A DNA stretch of 10,961 bases from JBOGZI01 sp050697275 (GTDB taxonomy: Bacteria > Actinomycetota > Thermoleophilia > Solirubrobacterales > 70-9): contig JBOGZI010000002.1 of the NCBI GenBank assembly GCA_050697275.1, positions 1 to 10,961 on the forward strand, given 5' to 3'. The position numbers were made by a program, and so were the translations under genes. Positions 1-6,754 of the stretch are shown here, one piece after another. Within the stretch, counting starts at the first letter, position 1. Each line of letters opens with the position of its first letter. The notes beneath the pieces were generated by a model. That model searched no databases. It was not told the origin of the DNA and worked only from the letters and a program-made list of their open reading frames with translations.

Positions 1-1110
1 GTCCCGCAGCGAGGGATGGTCGCGCAGCCGGCGAACCGCGGCGGCCAGCGCCGCCGGGTCCCCAGGTGGGACGCAGAGCGCGGCGCCCGCTTCCTCGGCG
101 ACGCGGGCCGTCTCGCCCGGGGCGGCCACCACCACGGGGCGTCCGACGGCGCACGAGTCGTAGAGCTTCGACATGACCATTCCCTCGAGCCCGGGGAACT
201 GCCCCAGCGAGACGAGTAGGGCATCGGAGGCACGCATGAGGCGGGCGGCCCGATCCGGCGGGACCGGATCCATGAAGGTGACGGAGCCCGCCGGTAGCTC
301 GCCGGCGAGGCGCTCCATCTCGGCGCGCTTGGACCCCTGCCCAAGCAGCACGAGCCGGAAGCCCTCGCCGAGCTCGCCTGCCGCCGCCACCGCGGTCTCG
401 AGGCCGTGAAAGAGCCCGATGTTGCCCGCGTGGATCCAGGTGAAGGCCCCGTCGCCCCCGAGCGGGCCCCGATCGGGGTCCTCCTCCCCGATGGCGAGGA
501 ACTCGGCGGTCGTGCCGTTCGGGATCACTGTGACCTTTCCGGCGCCCCTGCGGTCCTCGATCGCACGCCTGAACGGCTCGGTGGTGGTCGTGATCGCCGA
601 CGCGCGGCCGTAGAGCCGGCGCTCGAGCCGCTGTGACATCCGGAACAGCCGGCCCTCGGAGACCTCACCCAGCGCGACCGCGGCGTCCGGCCACAGATCG
701 CGGATGTCCAGCACCCATGGCGCGCGGTGGCGTCGCGCCAGGATCGAGCCCACGCTCCCGACGGAGAGCGGCGGGGACGAGGCCAGGATCACGTCCGCGC
801 GCCGCCGGAAGAGGCCGGCTGTCGCCGCGCTCGCGGCGTAGGACGCGTAGTTGATCAGGCGAGCGCGTGCCCTCTTTGACGGCGTCGCGCGCACCCAGAC
901 GTAGCTGATCTCGAAGCCGTCCATCCGCCGCCGGTCGACGAGCCGGCCTCCATAGCCCTCCGCCACGACCCCGGCCGGGTGGCTCGGGACCTCGGATATC
1001 ACCTCCACCTCATGCCCTCTCTCCGACAATCCCTCCGCAAAGGCGTGGAGGCGCATCGCCCCGGCGGTGATCTCCGGAGTGAAGTACTGGCACGCGATCA
1101 GGATCCGCAT
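1..1110 (-). CDS. Glycosyltransferase family 4 (WbuB-like), C-terminus cut by window edge
   Basis: Probably transfers a sugar from a nucleotide donor to a growing surface glycan at the cytoplasmic membrane face. The frame is open for 370 codons from ATG at 1110-1108 to the window edge, so most of a roughly 400-residue GT4 enzyme is present. The N-terminal Rossmann half starts MRILIACQYFTPE, typical of GT-B enzymes acting on lipid-linked acceptors, and carries DIRDLWPD at residues 135-142, as in the WbuB/FnlC-like subgroup. The C-terminal half has VIPNG (195-199), HAGNIG (227-232) and a donor-binding region SKLYDSCAVGRPVV (314-327). The usual first Glu of the GT4 E-x7-E motif appears to be Asp here. 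It lies 12 bases after the aminotransferase stop and is the fourth visible gene of the operon, with no strong Shine-Dalgarno. The donor and acceptor cannot be read from sequence. Confidence 0.9.
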   Translation of the reverse strand, partial: MRILIACQYFTPEITAGAMRLHAFAEGLSERGHEVEVISEVPSHPAGVVAEGYGGRLVDRRRMDGFEISYVWVRATPSKRARARLINYASYAASAATAGLFRRRADVILASSPPLSVGSVGSILARRHRAPWVLDIRDLWPDAAVALGEVSEGRLFRMSQRLERRLYGRASAITTTTEPFRRAIEDRRGAGKVTVIPNGTTAEFLAIGEEDPDRGPLGGDGAFTWIHAGNIGLFHGLETAVAAAGELGEGFRLVLLGQGSKRAEMERLAGELPAGSVTFMDPVPPDRAARLMRASDALLVSLGQFPGLEGMVMSKLYDSCAVGRPVVVAAPGETARVAEEAGAALCVPPGDPAALAAAVRRLRDHPSLRD

Positions 1111-1122
1111 CCCGAGGTCGTC

Positions 1123-2262
1123 CTAGCGTCGCGCCAGCTCGCCCGCGAGGCCGTCCACCACCAGGCCGATCTGCTCCTCGCTGATCATGGGGAAGAGCGG
1201 CAGCGTCACCGCGCGGCGCGCGTACTCCTCGGTCACGGGCAGCTCGACCTTCTCGTCGTAGGCCGAGAAGCGGTGCACCGGCGGATAGTGCAGGCTGGTC
1301 TGGATCCCTCGCTCGGCGAGTCCCTCCCGGACGCCGTCGCGGTCCACCCCCTCGTCGAGGACCACCGTGAACAGGTGGTTCGCGGGGGTGGCGCCGTCGA
1401 GCTCGGGCATCGCCGGCGTGACGCCGTCGAGGTCCTCCAGGCGGTCGCGATAGGCCCTGGCCGCGTCGGCGCGCGCGCGATTGTCCGCGTCGAGTCGCTC
1501 GAGACGGGCCATCGCCAGAGCGGCGCGGGGCTCGTCGATGCGGAAGTTGAATCCGAGCCTCACCACGTCGTAGCCGCTCGCGTGTCCCCGGTGGCGGTCC
1601 CAGGTCAGCGACGTCATCCCGTGCGAGCGGAGGAGCCGCGCCTCGGCGGCCAGCTGATCGTCCGAGGTGACCAGCATCCCGCCCTCGCCGACGGGCAGGT
1701 TCTTGTTGGAGAAGAAGCTGAAGGCCCCGGCCAGCCCGAACGTGCCCAGGGCGCGACCTTCGAGAGACCCGCCCAGGCCGTGCGCCGCGTCCTCGAGCAG
1801 GAGCAGGTCGCGCTCCGAGCAGAGTTCCGCCAGCTCGGCGCTCTCCCCGGGATCGCCTCCGTAGGTCATGTTCATCACGGCCTTGACCTCACTGGCTGCG
1901 TCCGCCGCGGCCGCGACCGCATCCGCCGAGAGCCATGGCCGGTCGAGCGCGGCCACGTCAGCGAAGACAGGCGTCGCCCCGGCGTAGCGGACCGCGTTGA
2001 CGGTCGCCACGAAGGTGAGCGAGGGGACGACCACCCGATCCCCCGGCCCGAGCCCGGCCGCGAGGCAGATCAAGTGCAGCGCGGCGGTGCCGTTGGTCGT
2101 GGCGACGGCGTGACGGGCGCCGACGTAATCGGCGAAGCGGCGCTCCAGCTCCTCCGTCCGCGGCCCCATGCTGAGCCACCCCGAGCGGTAGGTGTCGGCG
2201 ACGGCGGCGATCTCCTCCTCGCCGATCTTGACGTCGGCGAGCGGGACGCGCCAGTCAGGCAT
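1123..2262 (-). CDS. DegT/DnrJ/EryC1-family sugar aminotransferase
   Basis: PLP-dependent aminotransferase of 379 residues, normal for the family, which aminates keto-sugar nucleotides (4-amino-4,6-dideoxy or 3-amino sugars). Motifs in order: NGTAAL (57-62, phosphate cup), PSLTFVATVNA (80-90), LEDAAHGLG (156-164, Asp158 contacting the pyridine nitrogen), and FSFFSNKNLPVGEGGM (181-196) with Lys187 as the expected Schiff-base lysine. GFNFRIDEPRAALA follows, matching the conserved family segment. I chose ATG at 2262 because the conserved N-terminus (MPDWRVPLADVKIGEEEIAAV) begins there; the upstream in-frame extension reads inside the preceding gene. The start overlaps the nucleotidyltransferase stop by 8 bases (ATGCCTGA), suggesting translational coupling, and a GGAG lies about 10 bases upstream. 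Its product may be a substrate for the nearby acyltransferases; this is inference. Confidence 0.92.
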   Translation of the reverse strand: MPDWRVPLADVKIGEEEIAAVADTYRSGWLSMGPRTEELERRFADYVGARHAVATTNGTAALHLICLAAGLGPGDRVVVPSLTFVATVNAVRYAGATPVFADVAALDRPWLSADAVAAAADAASEVKAVMNMTYGGDPGESAELAELCSERDLLLLEDAAHGLGGSLEGRALGTFGLAGAFSFFSNKNLPVGEGGMLVTSDDQLAAEARLLRSHGMTSLTWDRHRGHASGYDVVRLGFNFRIDEPRAALAMARLERLDADNRARADAARAYRDRLEDLDGVTPAMPELDGATPANHLFTVVLDEGVDRDGVREGLAERGIQTSLHYPPVHRFSAYDEKVELPVTEEYARRAVTLPLFPMISEEQIGLVVDGLAGELARR

Positions 2263-2959
2263 CCTCGAAGAGCTCCGGGTGCGCCTCGATCTCGGCGACC
2301 GCCCGCTCGTGCTCCCCCACCGTCCCGATGTCGAACCAGACCCCCGCCCCCGTATAGACGGCGACCTTGCGATCCGCATCGAGCATCGCCTTCACCACGT
2401 CCGGGAAGTCGAAGCGCCGTTCCGGGATCAGCTCCAGCACCTCGGGGTCATAGACGTAGACGCCCATGCTTACGTCGAAGCGCATCGTGGGCTTCTCGAC
2501 GTACTCGGTCACGAAGCCGTCGTCCGACTCGATCACGCCGAGATCCACGTCCACGTTCTGGCGGTGGGTGGCGATGGTCAGCGCCCCCTCGTGCCCCCTG
2601 TGGAATCGCATCAGCTGGGCGTAGTCAAGGGTGGTCAGCACGTCCCCGTTCATCGCCAGGAATGGCTGGTCGAGACCCTCGATCCGGCGCAGGGCGCCGG
2701 CGGTACCGAGGGGCTCGTCCTCCCAGCAGTAGCGCAGTTCCACCCGGTCGGGGAGCTCGACGTGGTCCAGGTAGGCCTTGATCAGGCCCCCGAGGTGGCC
2801 GACCGAGAGGTCGATCTCGGTGAAGCCGTGTCGCGCGAGCTGGCGGATGACCAGCTCGAGGATGGGGCGCTCCGCCACCGGGACCAGGGGCTTCGGCAGC
2901 ACCGTCGTGTAGGGGCGCAAGCGCGTTCCCTTGCCCCCGGCGAGGATCACCGCCCTCAT
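2255..2959 (-). CDS. Sugar-1-phosphate nucleotidyltransferase (short RmlA/ManC-like form)
   Basis: Condenses an NTP with a sugar 1-phosphate to give an NDP-sugar and pyrophosphate, the entry step for a dedicated sugar. The protein is 234 residues. LAGGKGTRLRP (7-16) followed by LPKPLVPV (21-28) is the signature of the NTP_transferase fold. EDEPLGTAGAL (80-90) and MNGD (103-106, with the metal-binding Asp) are also conserved, and WFDIGTVGEH is near the C-terminus. The length fits single-domain enzymes such as HddC-like or N-terminal GDP-mannose-pyrophosphorylase-like forms, which lack a left-handed beta-helix. Nucleotide and sugar specificity cannot be read. ATG at 2959 is chosen because MRAVILAGGKG begins there; a longer upstream frame of 74 codons lies inside the SDR gene and has no family character. 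It starts 4 bases after the SDR stop and overlaps the aminotransferase start. Confidence 0.92.
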   Translation of the reverse strand: MRAVILAGGKGTRLRPYTTVLPKPLVPVAERPILELVIRQLARHGFTEIDLSVGHLGGLIKAYLDHVELPDRVELRYCWEDEPLGTAGALRRIEGLDQPFLAMNGDVLTTLDYAQLMRFHRGHEGALTIATHRQNVDVDLGVIESDDGFVTEYVEKPTMRFDVSMGVYVYDPEVLELIPERRFDFPDVVKAMLDADRKVAVYTGAGVWFDIGTVGEHERAVAEIEAHPELFEDA

Positions 2960-2963
2960 CGGG

Positions 2964-4058
2964 TCACCCCGCGTCTCCCCCGCCGCGCCCCTCACCCGCT
3001 CCTGCCGCGCTCGGTTCCCCGCGAGGGGACGCGGCCGGGACGCTGGCCTGATCGAGCTGGAAGTTGCGGTAGTAGAGGGGCCGCTGCTCGACGTCGTCGA
3101 ACATCCCGGCCCTGAGCGCTCCGGCCAGACGCACGATCGAGCCCGGTACGGTGTGCCCGGGCGCGAAGCCGAGCCGCTCACCGATCTTCGCGAAGGAGAC
3201 GCGGTAATTGCGGGCGTCGACGCCCCCCTCCGTCCAGGTGACCTCGCCCTCCCCGCCGAGGGCGTCCAGCGCGGCCTCGACGATCGAGCGCTTGGTGTGG
3301 TTGCCCTCGTCGCCGCCGACGTTGAAGACCTCGCCGCGCACCCGCTCCACCGGTGCGACGAGGGCGGTGACGATCGCGGCTGAGATGTCTCCTACGTGGC
3401 AGTACGGCCTCCAGGTGTCTGCGTCGTAGACCTCGAGCTCACCCCCGAGGACCAGCTCCCGCGTGAACTCCGAGACGGTCAGGTCGAAGCGCATCCTCGG
3501 GGAGATGCCGAAGGCGGTGGCCAGGCGAAGCACGGTGGCCGCGAACGGCAGCTCCTCGGCCCTGCCGAGTATCTCTCGCTCCATCTCCACCTTGGTCTCG
3601 GCATAGAGGGAGAGCGGGTGAAGATCGTCGGTCTCCTTCGCCGGCTCCTCGTCCGGGCGCAGACCGTAGTTGCTGCAGGTGGAGGCAAAGATGAGGCGCT
3701 CCACCGCCCCGCCCCCGGCGGCCCCGAGGACGTTCCGGGCACCGCCGAGGTTGACCTCGGTGGCGAGCTCCGGGTTGCGCTTGCAGACCGGGTCGCCCAC
3801 CAGCGAGGCCAGGAGTACGACGTCGCTGATGCCTTCCAGCGCCGCTCGTAAGTCGTCGGAGGAGCGCACGTCGCCGCGCACGAAGCTGAACAGCTCGTGC
3901 TCCGCCACCCCCGCGAGCGACTCGCCGTTTCCGTAGAGGAGCGAGTCCAGCACCCGCACCCGAAACCCGCGAGCGAGCAGCTCGCGAGTGAGGACCGAGC
4001 CGATGTAGCCGGCACCACCTGCGATCAGGACGTGTCGCTCCGCTGCGTTCCCGGGCAT
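2964..4058 (-). CDS. NAD(P)-dependent extended-SDR sugar-nucleotide epimerase/dehydratase
   Basis: Cytoplasmic enzyme that oxidises, epimerises or dehydrates an NDP-sugar. It has 364 residues. The nucleotide-binding GGAGYIG is at 14-20, LLASLVGDPVC at 82-92, the active-site STCSNYG at 126-132, and the catalytic YAETK pair Tyr152/Lys156. Substrate-domain hallmarks follow: RPYCHVGD (217-224), FNVGG (245-249) and a KIGERLGF segment (291-298) typical of GalE/RmlB-like proteins. The last 20 or so residues are a Gly/Ala-rich, probably disordered tail not expected in the family. It is the first gene of the minus-strand operon. A TAGATT box lies 6 bases before ATG, with no room for a Shine-Dalgarno, so its mRNA is probably leaderless. 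The reaction (4-epimerase versus 4,6-dehydratase) is not decidable by eye. Confidence 0.92.
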   Translation of the reverse strand: MPGNAAERHVLIAGGAGYIGSVLTRELLARGFRVRVLDSLLYGNGESLAGVAEHELFSFVRGDVRSSDDLRAALEGISDVVLLASLVGDPVCKRNPELATEVNLGGARNVLGAAGGGAVERLIFASTCSNYGLRPDEEPAKETDDLHPLSLYAETKVEMEREILGRAEELPFAATVLRLATAFGISPRMRFDLTVSEFTRELVLGGELEVYDADTWRPYCHVGDISAAIVTALVAPVERVRGEVFNVGGDEGNHTKRSIVEAALDALGGEGEVTWTEGGVDARNYRVSFAKIGERLGFAPGHTVPGSIVRLAGALRAGMFDDVEQRPLYYRNFQLDQASVPAASPRGEPSAAGAGEGRGGGDAG

Positions 4059-4064
4059 GGCGGC

Positions 4065-4070
4065 AATCTA
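4065..4070 (-). promoter_or_regulatory. Candidate leaderless -10 box (TAGATT) for the sugar-nucleotide operon
   Basis: On the minus strand TAGATT ends 6 bases before the SDR ATG at 4058. It fits the TAnnnT -10 consensus of actinobacterial housekeeping promoters, at the distance that puts transcription start on or next to the A of ATG. No convincing TTGACA-like -35 was found. It sits in a 67-base divergent gap (4059-4125). The identical hexamer recurs before the gene at 6755. Confidence 0.5.
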
Positions 4071-4106
4071 CGCGCTCAGGGAGACGCGGTAGGGGTCGGC
4101 GCTGGC

Positions 4107-4112
4107 TAGGCT
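4107..4112 (+). promoter_or_regulatory. Weak candidate -10 box (TAGGCT) for the methyltransferase gene
   Basis: TAGGCT matches TAnnnT and lies 13 bases before the GTG start at 4126. This would give a leader of only about 6 bases, or a leaderless mRNA starting at the in-frame CTG at 4120. No -35 and no Shine-Dalgarno are visible. Such hexamers occur by chance, so this is tentative. Confidence 0.3.
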
Positions 4113-4125
4113 GGACGACCTGATC

Positions 4126-4815
4126 GTGGCCCGGATCCTCGAGCGAATCAAGGCGAGCCCTCCCTACCGGGCCGCACGCACCGCCAAGGCGCGGCTCGAA
4201 CGCCTGCTGTTCGAGCGCGGTGACCTCGAGGACACCGGCCAGGAGGTCCCCCTCGAGGAGCTCGGACTCGAGGATCCCGAGCGGACCCGCTACGAGGCGT
4301 CCGCCTGGAGCTTCCTGCGGCGCGCGCTTCGGCGCTGTGAGGTCCGTCCGGGCGACGTGTTCCTCGACATCGGCTCGGGCAAGGGACGCGTCGTCTGGCA
4401 GGCCGCACAGCACCCGTTCGCGCGGGTGCTCGGGGTCGAGATCGCCCCGGAGCTCAACGAGGTGGCGCGTAGGAACATCGAGCGGAACAGGGACCGGCTG
4501 GCCGCCGGGGAGATCGAGCTGATCACCGCCGATGCCAGCTCGTTCGAGATCCCCGAGGACGTCACCTTCGTCTATCTCTACAACCCCGTCAAGGGTCCGC
4601 TCCTTCGGCGGGTGCTCGCGAACATCACGGCATCCCTGGATCGCAAGCCCCGCGAGCTCACCCTGATCTACGCGAACCCTGAGCAGGAGGAGGAGGTCCT
4701 GGCGACCGGGAGGTTCGAGCTGAAGCACGTGCTCAAGGGGATCCGACCCGACGTGGAGAGGAGCAGCTGGGTCCAGATCTACTCCAGCCGCCCGGAGGCG
4801 CCGGGCGGGGGCTAG
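4126..4815 (+). CDS. Class I SAM-dependent methyltransferase, substrate unknown
   Basis: A 229-residue protein with a Rossmann methyltransferase core. Motif I is FLDIGSGKGRVV (79-90), the ribose-contacting acidic residue is Glu105 in GVEIAPEL (103-110), and ITADASSF (133-140) is the motif III region. YNPVKG (152-157) occupies the motif IV position, where N6-adenine and related enzymes carry NPPY/DPPY-type motifs. The DIGSGKGRVV and VEI pattern is shared by DOT1-like-fold and some small bacterial methyltransferases. About 70 charged N-terminal residues precede the core. The start is GTG at 4126, with no clear Shine-Dalgarno. It is the only plus-strand gene between two minus-strand groups. The context suggests methylation of a sugar or glycan precursor, but this is inference and a small-molecule or protein target is equally possible. 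Its TAG stop shares the CTAG at 4812-4815 with the convergent gene. Confidence 0.8.
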   Translation: MARILERIKASPPYRAARTAKARLERLLFERGDLEDTGQEVPLEELGLEDPERTRYEASAWSFLRRALRRCEVRPGDVFLDIGSGKGRVVWQAAQHPFARVLGVEIAPELNEVARRNIERNRDRLAAGEIELITADASSFEIPEDVTFVYLYNPVKGPLLRRVLANITASLDRKPRELTLIYANPEQEEEVLATGRFELKHVLKGIRPDVERSSWVQIYSSRPEAPGGG

Positions 4816-5933
4816 CGCCGCCGACCTCTGAGCAGGGACCGCCTCGCCAGCCGGCGCCGAGCCGATTCCGGCATCAGCCGGCCAAGCCGACGGGCGAAGT
4901 GCTCGGCCGAGGCGACCAGCGCGGCCGGATGGGGAAGCGCCCGCGCCAGGATCACATCGCTCACGGTGCGGCTCTCCTCCGCGAAGCGGAACTTGTAGCG
5001 CTCGTCGCCGAGCAGGAAGTCGAACTCCTCCGCCCCCTCCTCGAGCGCCGACTCGATCACCGCGGACTGCAGCACCAGGCCCGGCCTCGTCTCCGACCAG
5101 TCTGGGTCGAAGCCGCTATTGAAGAACGCGTATCGGGCGCCGACCCGCCAGCCGTACCAGGCCGCCACGGGAGCTCCATCCAGCTCGAGAAACCAGAGGC
5201 GAAGCCAGCCCCGCTTCAGCGCGGCGGCCGAGAAGTCGGTGTGAAAGGCCCGCGCGCGCTCGCTCCGCAGCGACGACTCAGCTGAGAAGCGCCGATCGTG
5301 GAGGCCGAAGAAGACGGCCATGTCCGCGCGGAGCTCGCCTGGGTCGTCGGTGCGTCGCAACCGCATCGAGTGCCGCTTGGCGGCGCGGCGGGCGAACCTC
5401 CGGACCTGTTGGCGCAGGTTGGAGCTGCGACTCGCTAGATAGTCGTCCCAGCTGGCGTGGCGGGACAGCTCTATGAACGGAAGGGGAGCGGAAGTACGCT
5501 CGAGCAGCCGCAGCCTGAGGCCGGTGCCGGCGGAGAGCGAGGCAAGCCAGGGCTCCTCGAGCTCGACATGATCGAGGGCGAGGATGCTCCAGGGGCTCGG
5601 GCTCGAGGCGAGCGCCTCGCCCACGGCTGCCGCGACCTCGGCCTCCTGACCTCGCTCGGCGAGCGGGTGGAAGTGATCCCCGAGGTTCGCGCCGGCGATG
5701 CGACAGACTCGCGGGTGTCCCGAGTCCGGCAGCGCAAGCGGCAGCAGCCCCTTGAGCGTTCCGTTCCCGCCCTGGAGCACGGGAACGAAGGGACTCGCGC
5801 CCTCGCCGTAGTGCTCGAACCAGCAGCGGGCCCACTCGGGGGTGAGGAAGGCGTTGCCGCGGCGCTCGGCCAGCCGCCGCCAGTCCGACTCGAATTCCGC
5901 GAGCCCATCGAGCTCTGTGACGGCGCTGATCAT
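4812..5933 (-). CDS. GNAT-fold acyltransferase, CelD/BcsL-like (FemAB-related)
   Basis: Predicted N-acyltransferase of the double-GNAT group (Acetyltransf_6/CelD-like), many members of which lie in exopolysaccharide loci. It has 373 residues. Recognisable segments are NAFLTPEWARCWFEHYGEG (27-45), the basic SWDDYLASRSSNLRQQVRR helix (161-179), and the GNAT core NSGFDPDWSETRPGLVL (272-288) followed by FDFLLGDERYKFRFA (304-318). No membrane segment is seen. The C-terminus is strongly basic, ending LLRGRRR. I chose ATG at 5933 because the preceding 82 in-frame codons lie inside the deacetylase and look nothing like the family. Its ATG overlaps the deacetylase TGA as ATGA, with an AAGGG just upstream, implying coupled translation. 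Acyl donor and acceptor are unknown. The protein is a distant paralogue of the product at 6755-7816. Confidence 0.8.
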   Translation of the reverse strand: MISAVTELDGLAEFESDWRRLAERRGNAFLTPEWARCWFEHYGEGASPFVPVLQGGNGTLKGLLPLALPDSGHPRVCRIAGANLGDHFHPLAERGQEAEVAAAVGEALASSPSPWSILALDHVELEEPWLASLSAGTGLRLRLLERTSAPLPFIELSRHASWDDYLASRSSNLRQQVRRFARRAAKRHSMRLRRTDDPGELRADMAVFFGLHDRRFSAESSLRSERARAFHTDFSAAALKRGWLRLWFLELDGAPVAAWYGWRVGARYAFFNSGFDPDWSETRPGLVLQSAVIESALEEGAEEFDFLLGDERYKFRFAEESRTVSDVILARALPHPAALVASAEHFARRLGRLMPESARRRLARRSLLRGRRR

Positions 5934-6733
5934 CTGCGCCCTTGGCGGGAGCGCTCCAGGCGCCGGCCGAGGGCAGAGGCCCGGACCCGGGCAACCGTGG
6001 GTGAACTCTTGAGGCGAAACCGCCATGGAAGATCGGCCGGAAAGACACCTATCCGCGGCCAGCGAAGCGGCTCGGCCGGACCCGGACGCATCGTGCCTGC
6101 CGCCCGATAGCCAGCGGCCCGAGCTGCCGCGACGACGCGTCGGTCGTGGTCCCCATAGGGATAGGCGAGCGAGGCGCATGGGGCGCCCAGCTCCCGGCGG
6201 CAGGTCTCGCGCGAATCGCCGAGCTCGACCGCCAAGGACTCGTCGTCGAGGTCGGTCAGGTACGGATGAGACCGGGTGTGCGATCCAACCTCCCAGCCTT
6301 CGTCGAGCAGCCCGCGCAGCTGATCCCAGCCGACGCAGCGCAGCTCACGCTCGTACTCGGTCCCGGTCCACTGATCGATGCCCGGCCAGCTCATCGGCTT
6401 CGGATCGCCGACGAAAGCCGTAGGGACGAAGATGGTGGCCGGAACCCCGAGTTCGCGCAGGATGGGGAGCGCGAGCCCGACCACGGACTGACAGCCATCA
6501 TCGAAGGTGACGGCAACTCGCTTCTGCCGGGTCCCACCCAGCACCAGCTCCGAGAAGGTGACACCGCGGTAGCCCCGCCGAAGCAGGCCGGTGAGCTGCC
6601 CCCGGAGCTGCTCTGGCGACACCGCGAGGGTGGACGGCCAGTCCCGGCTGACGGCGTGGTAGCAGAGGGCAAGCGACATGGCCATCGGCGCCATTCTTGC
6701 GTCTGGCTCGGGCGCCTGATCCGCCCGTTCCAT
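5930..6733 (-). CDS. Polysaccharide deacetylase (carbohydrate esterase family 4, NodB fold)
   Basis: Metal-dependent deacetylase of the NodB/CE4 family, which removes N- or O-acetyl groups from amino-sugar polymers or precursors. It has 267 residues from the longest start. The domain begins LALCYHAVSRDW (21-32). VTFDDG (75-80) supplies the catalytic base Asp78 and metal ligand Asp79, HTRSH (152-156) the two metal-binding His residues, and LAYPYGDHD (189-197) the motif 3 region. No signal peptide or membrane helix is visible, so it may act in the cytoplasm on a precursor, or the true export signal is missing. The start is uncertain: ATGs at 6733, 6694, 6685 and 6679 all precede the conserved domain and none has a good Shine-Dalgarno. 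It is coupled to the GNAT gene by an ATGA overlap. The C-terminus is Arg-rich. Confidence 0.9.
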   Translation of the reverse strand: MERADQAPEPDARMAPMAMSLALCYHAVSRDWPSTLAVSPEQLRGQLTGLLRRGYRGVTFSELVLGGTRQKRVAVTFDDGCQSVVGLALPILRELGVPATIFVPTAFVGDPKPMSWPGIDQWTGTEYERELRCVGWDQLRGLLDEGWEVGSHTRSHPYLTDLDDESLAVELGDSRETCRRELGAPCASLAYPYGDHDRRVVAAARAAGYRAAGTMRPGPAEPLRWPRIGVFPADLPWRFRLKSSPTVARVRASALGRRLERSRQGRR

Positions 6734-6740
6734 GCGCGGA

Positions 6741-6746
6741 TAGATT
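6741..6746 (+). promoter_or_regulatory. Candidate leaderless -10 box (TAGATT) for the acyltransferase/DegT pair
   Basis: TAGATT ends 8 bases before the ATG at 6755, with no Shine-Dalgarno between, so the mRNA is probably leaderless. It matches exactly the box before the SDR operon. It lies in a short AT-rich island (6740-6754). On the other strand, GAATCT (6742-6747), an imperfect -10, ends 8 bases before the deacetylase ATG at 6733, so the 21-base gap might serve both directions. No clear -35 is seen. Confidence 0.5.
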
Positions 6747-6754
6747 CATTCCCA

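Noticed and set aside
979..2781. 600-codon open frame on the plus strand
   Set aside because: It is antisense to the aminotransferase and nucleotidyltransferase genes, which have clear family motifs. Its product is low-complexity and Arg/His/Pro-rich, as expected of a GC-rich shadow frame.
3439..4728. 429-codon open frame on the minus strand across the divergent gap
   Set aside because: It overlaps the SDR gene out of frame and runs antisense to the methyltransferase; the translation has no recognisable motif.
6146..6754. Long in-frame N-terminal extension of the plus-strand acyltransferase
   Set aside because: The extension is antisense to the deacetylase catalytic region and lacks family similarity. 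The start at 6755 has a fitting -10 box.
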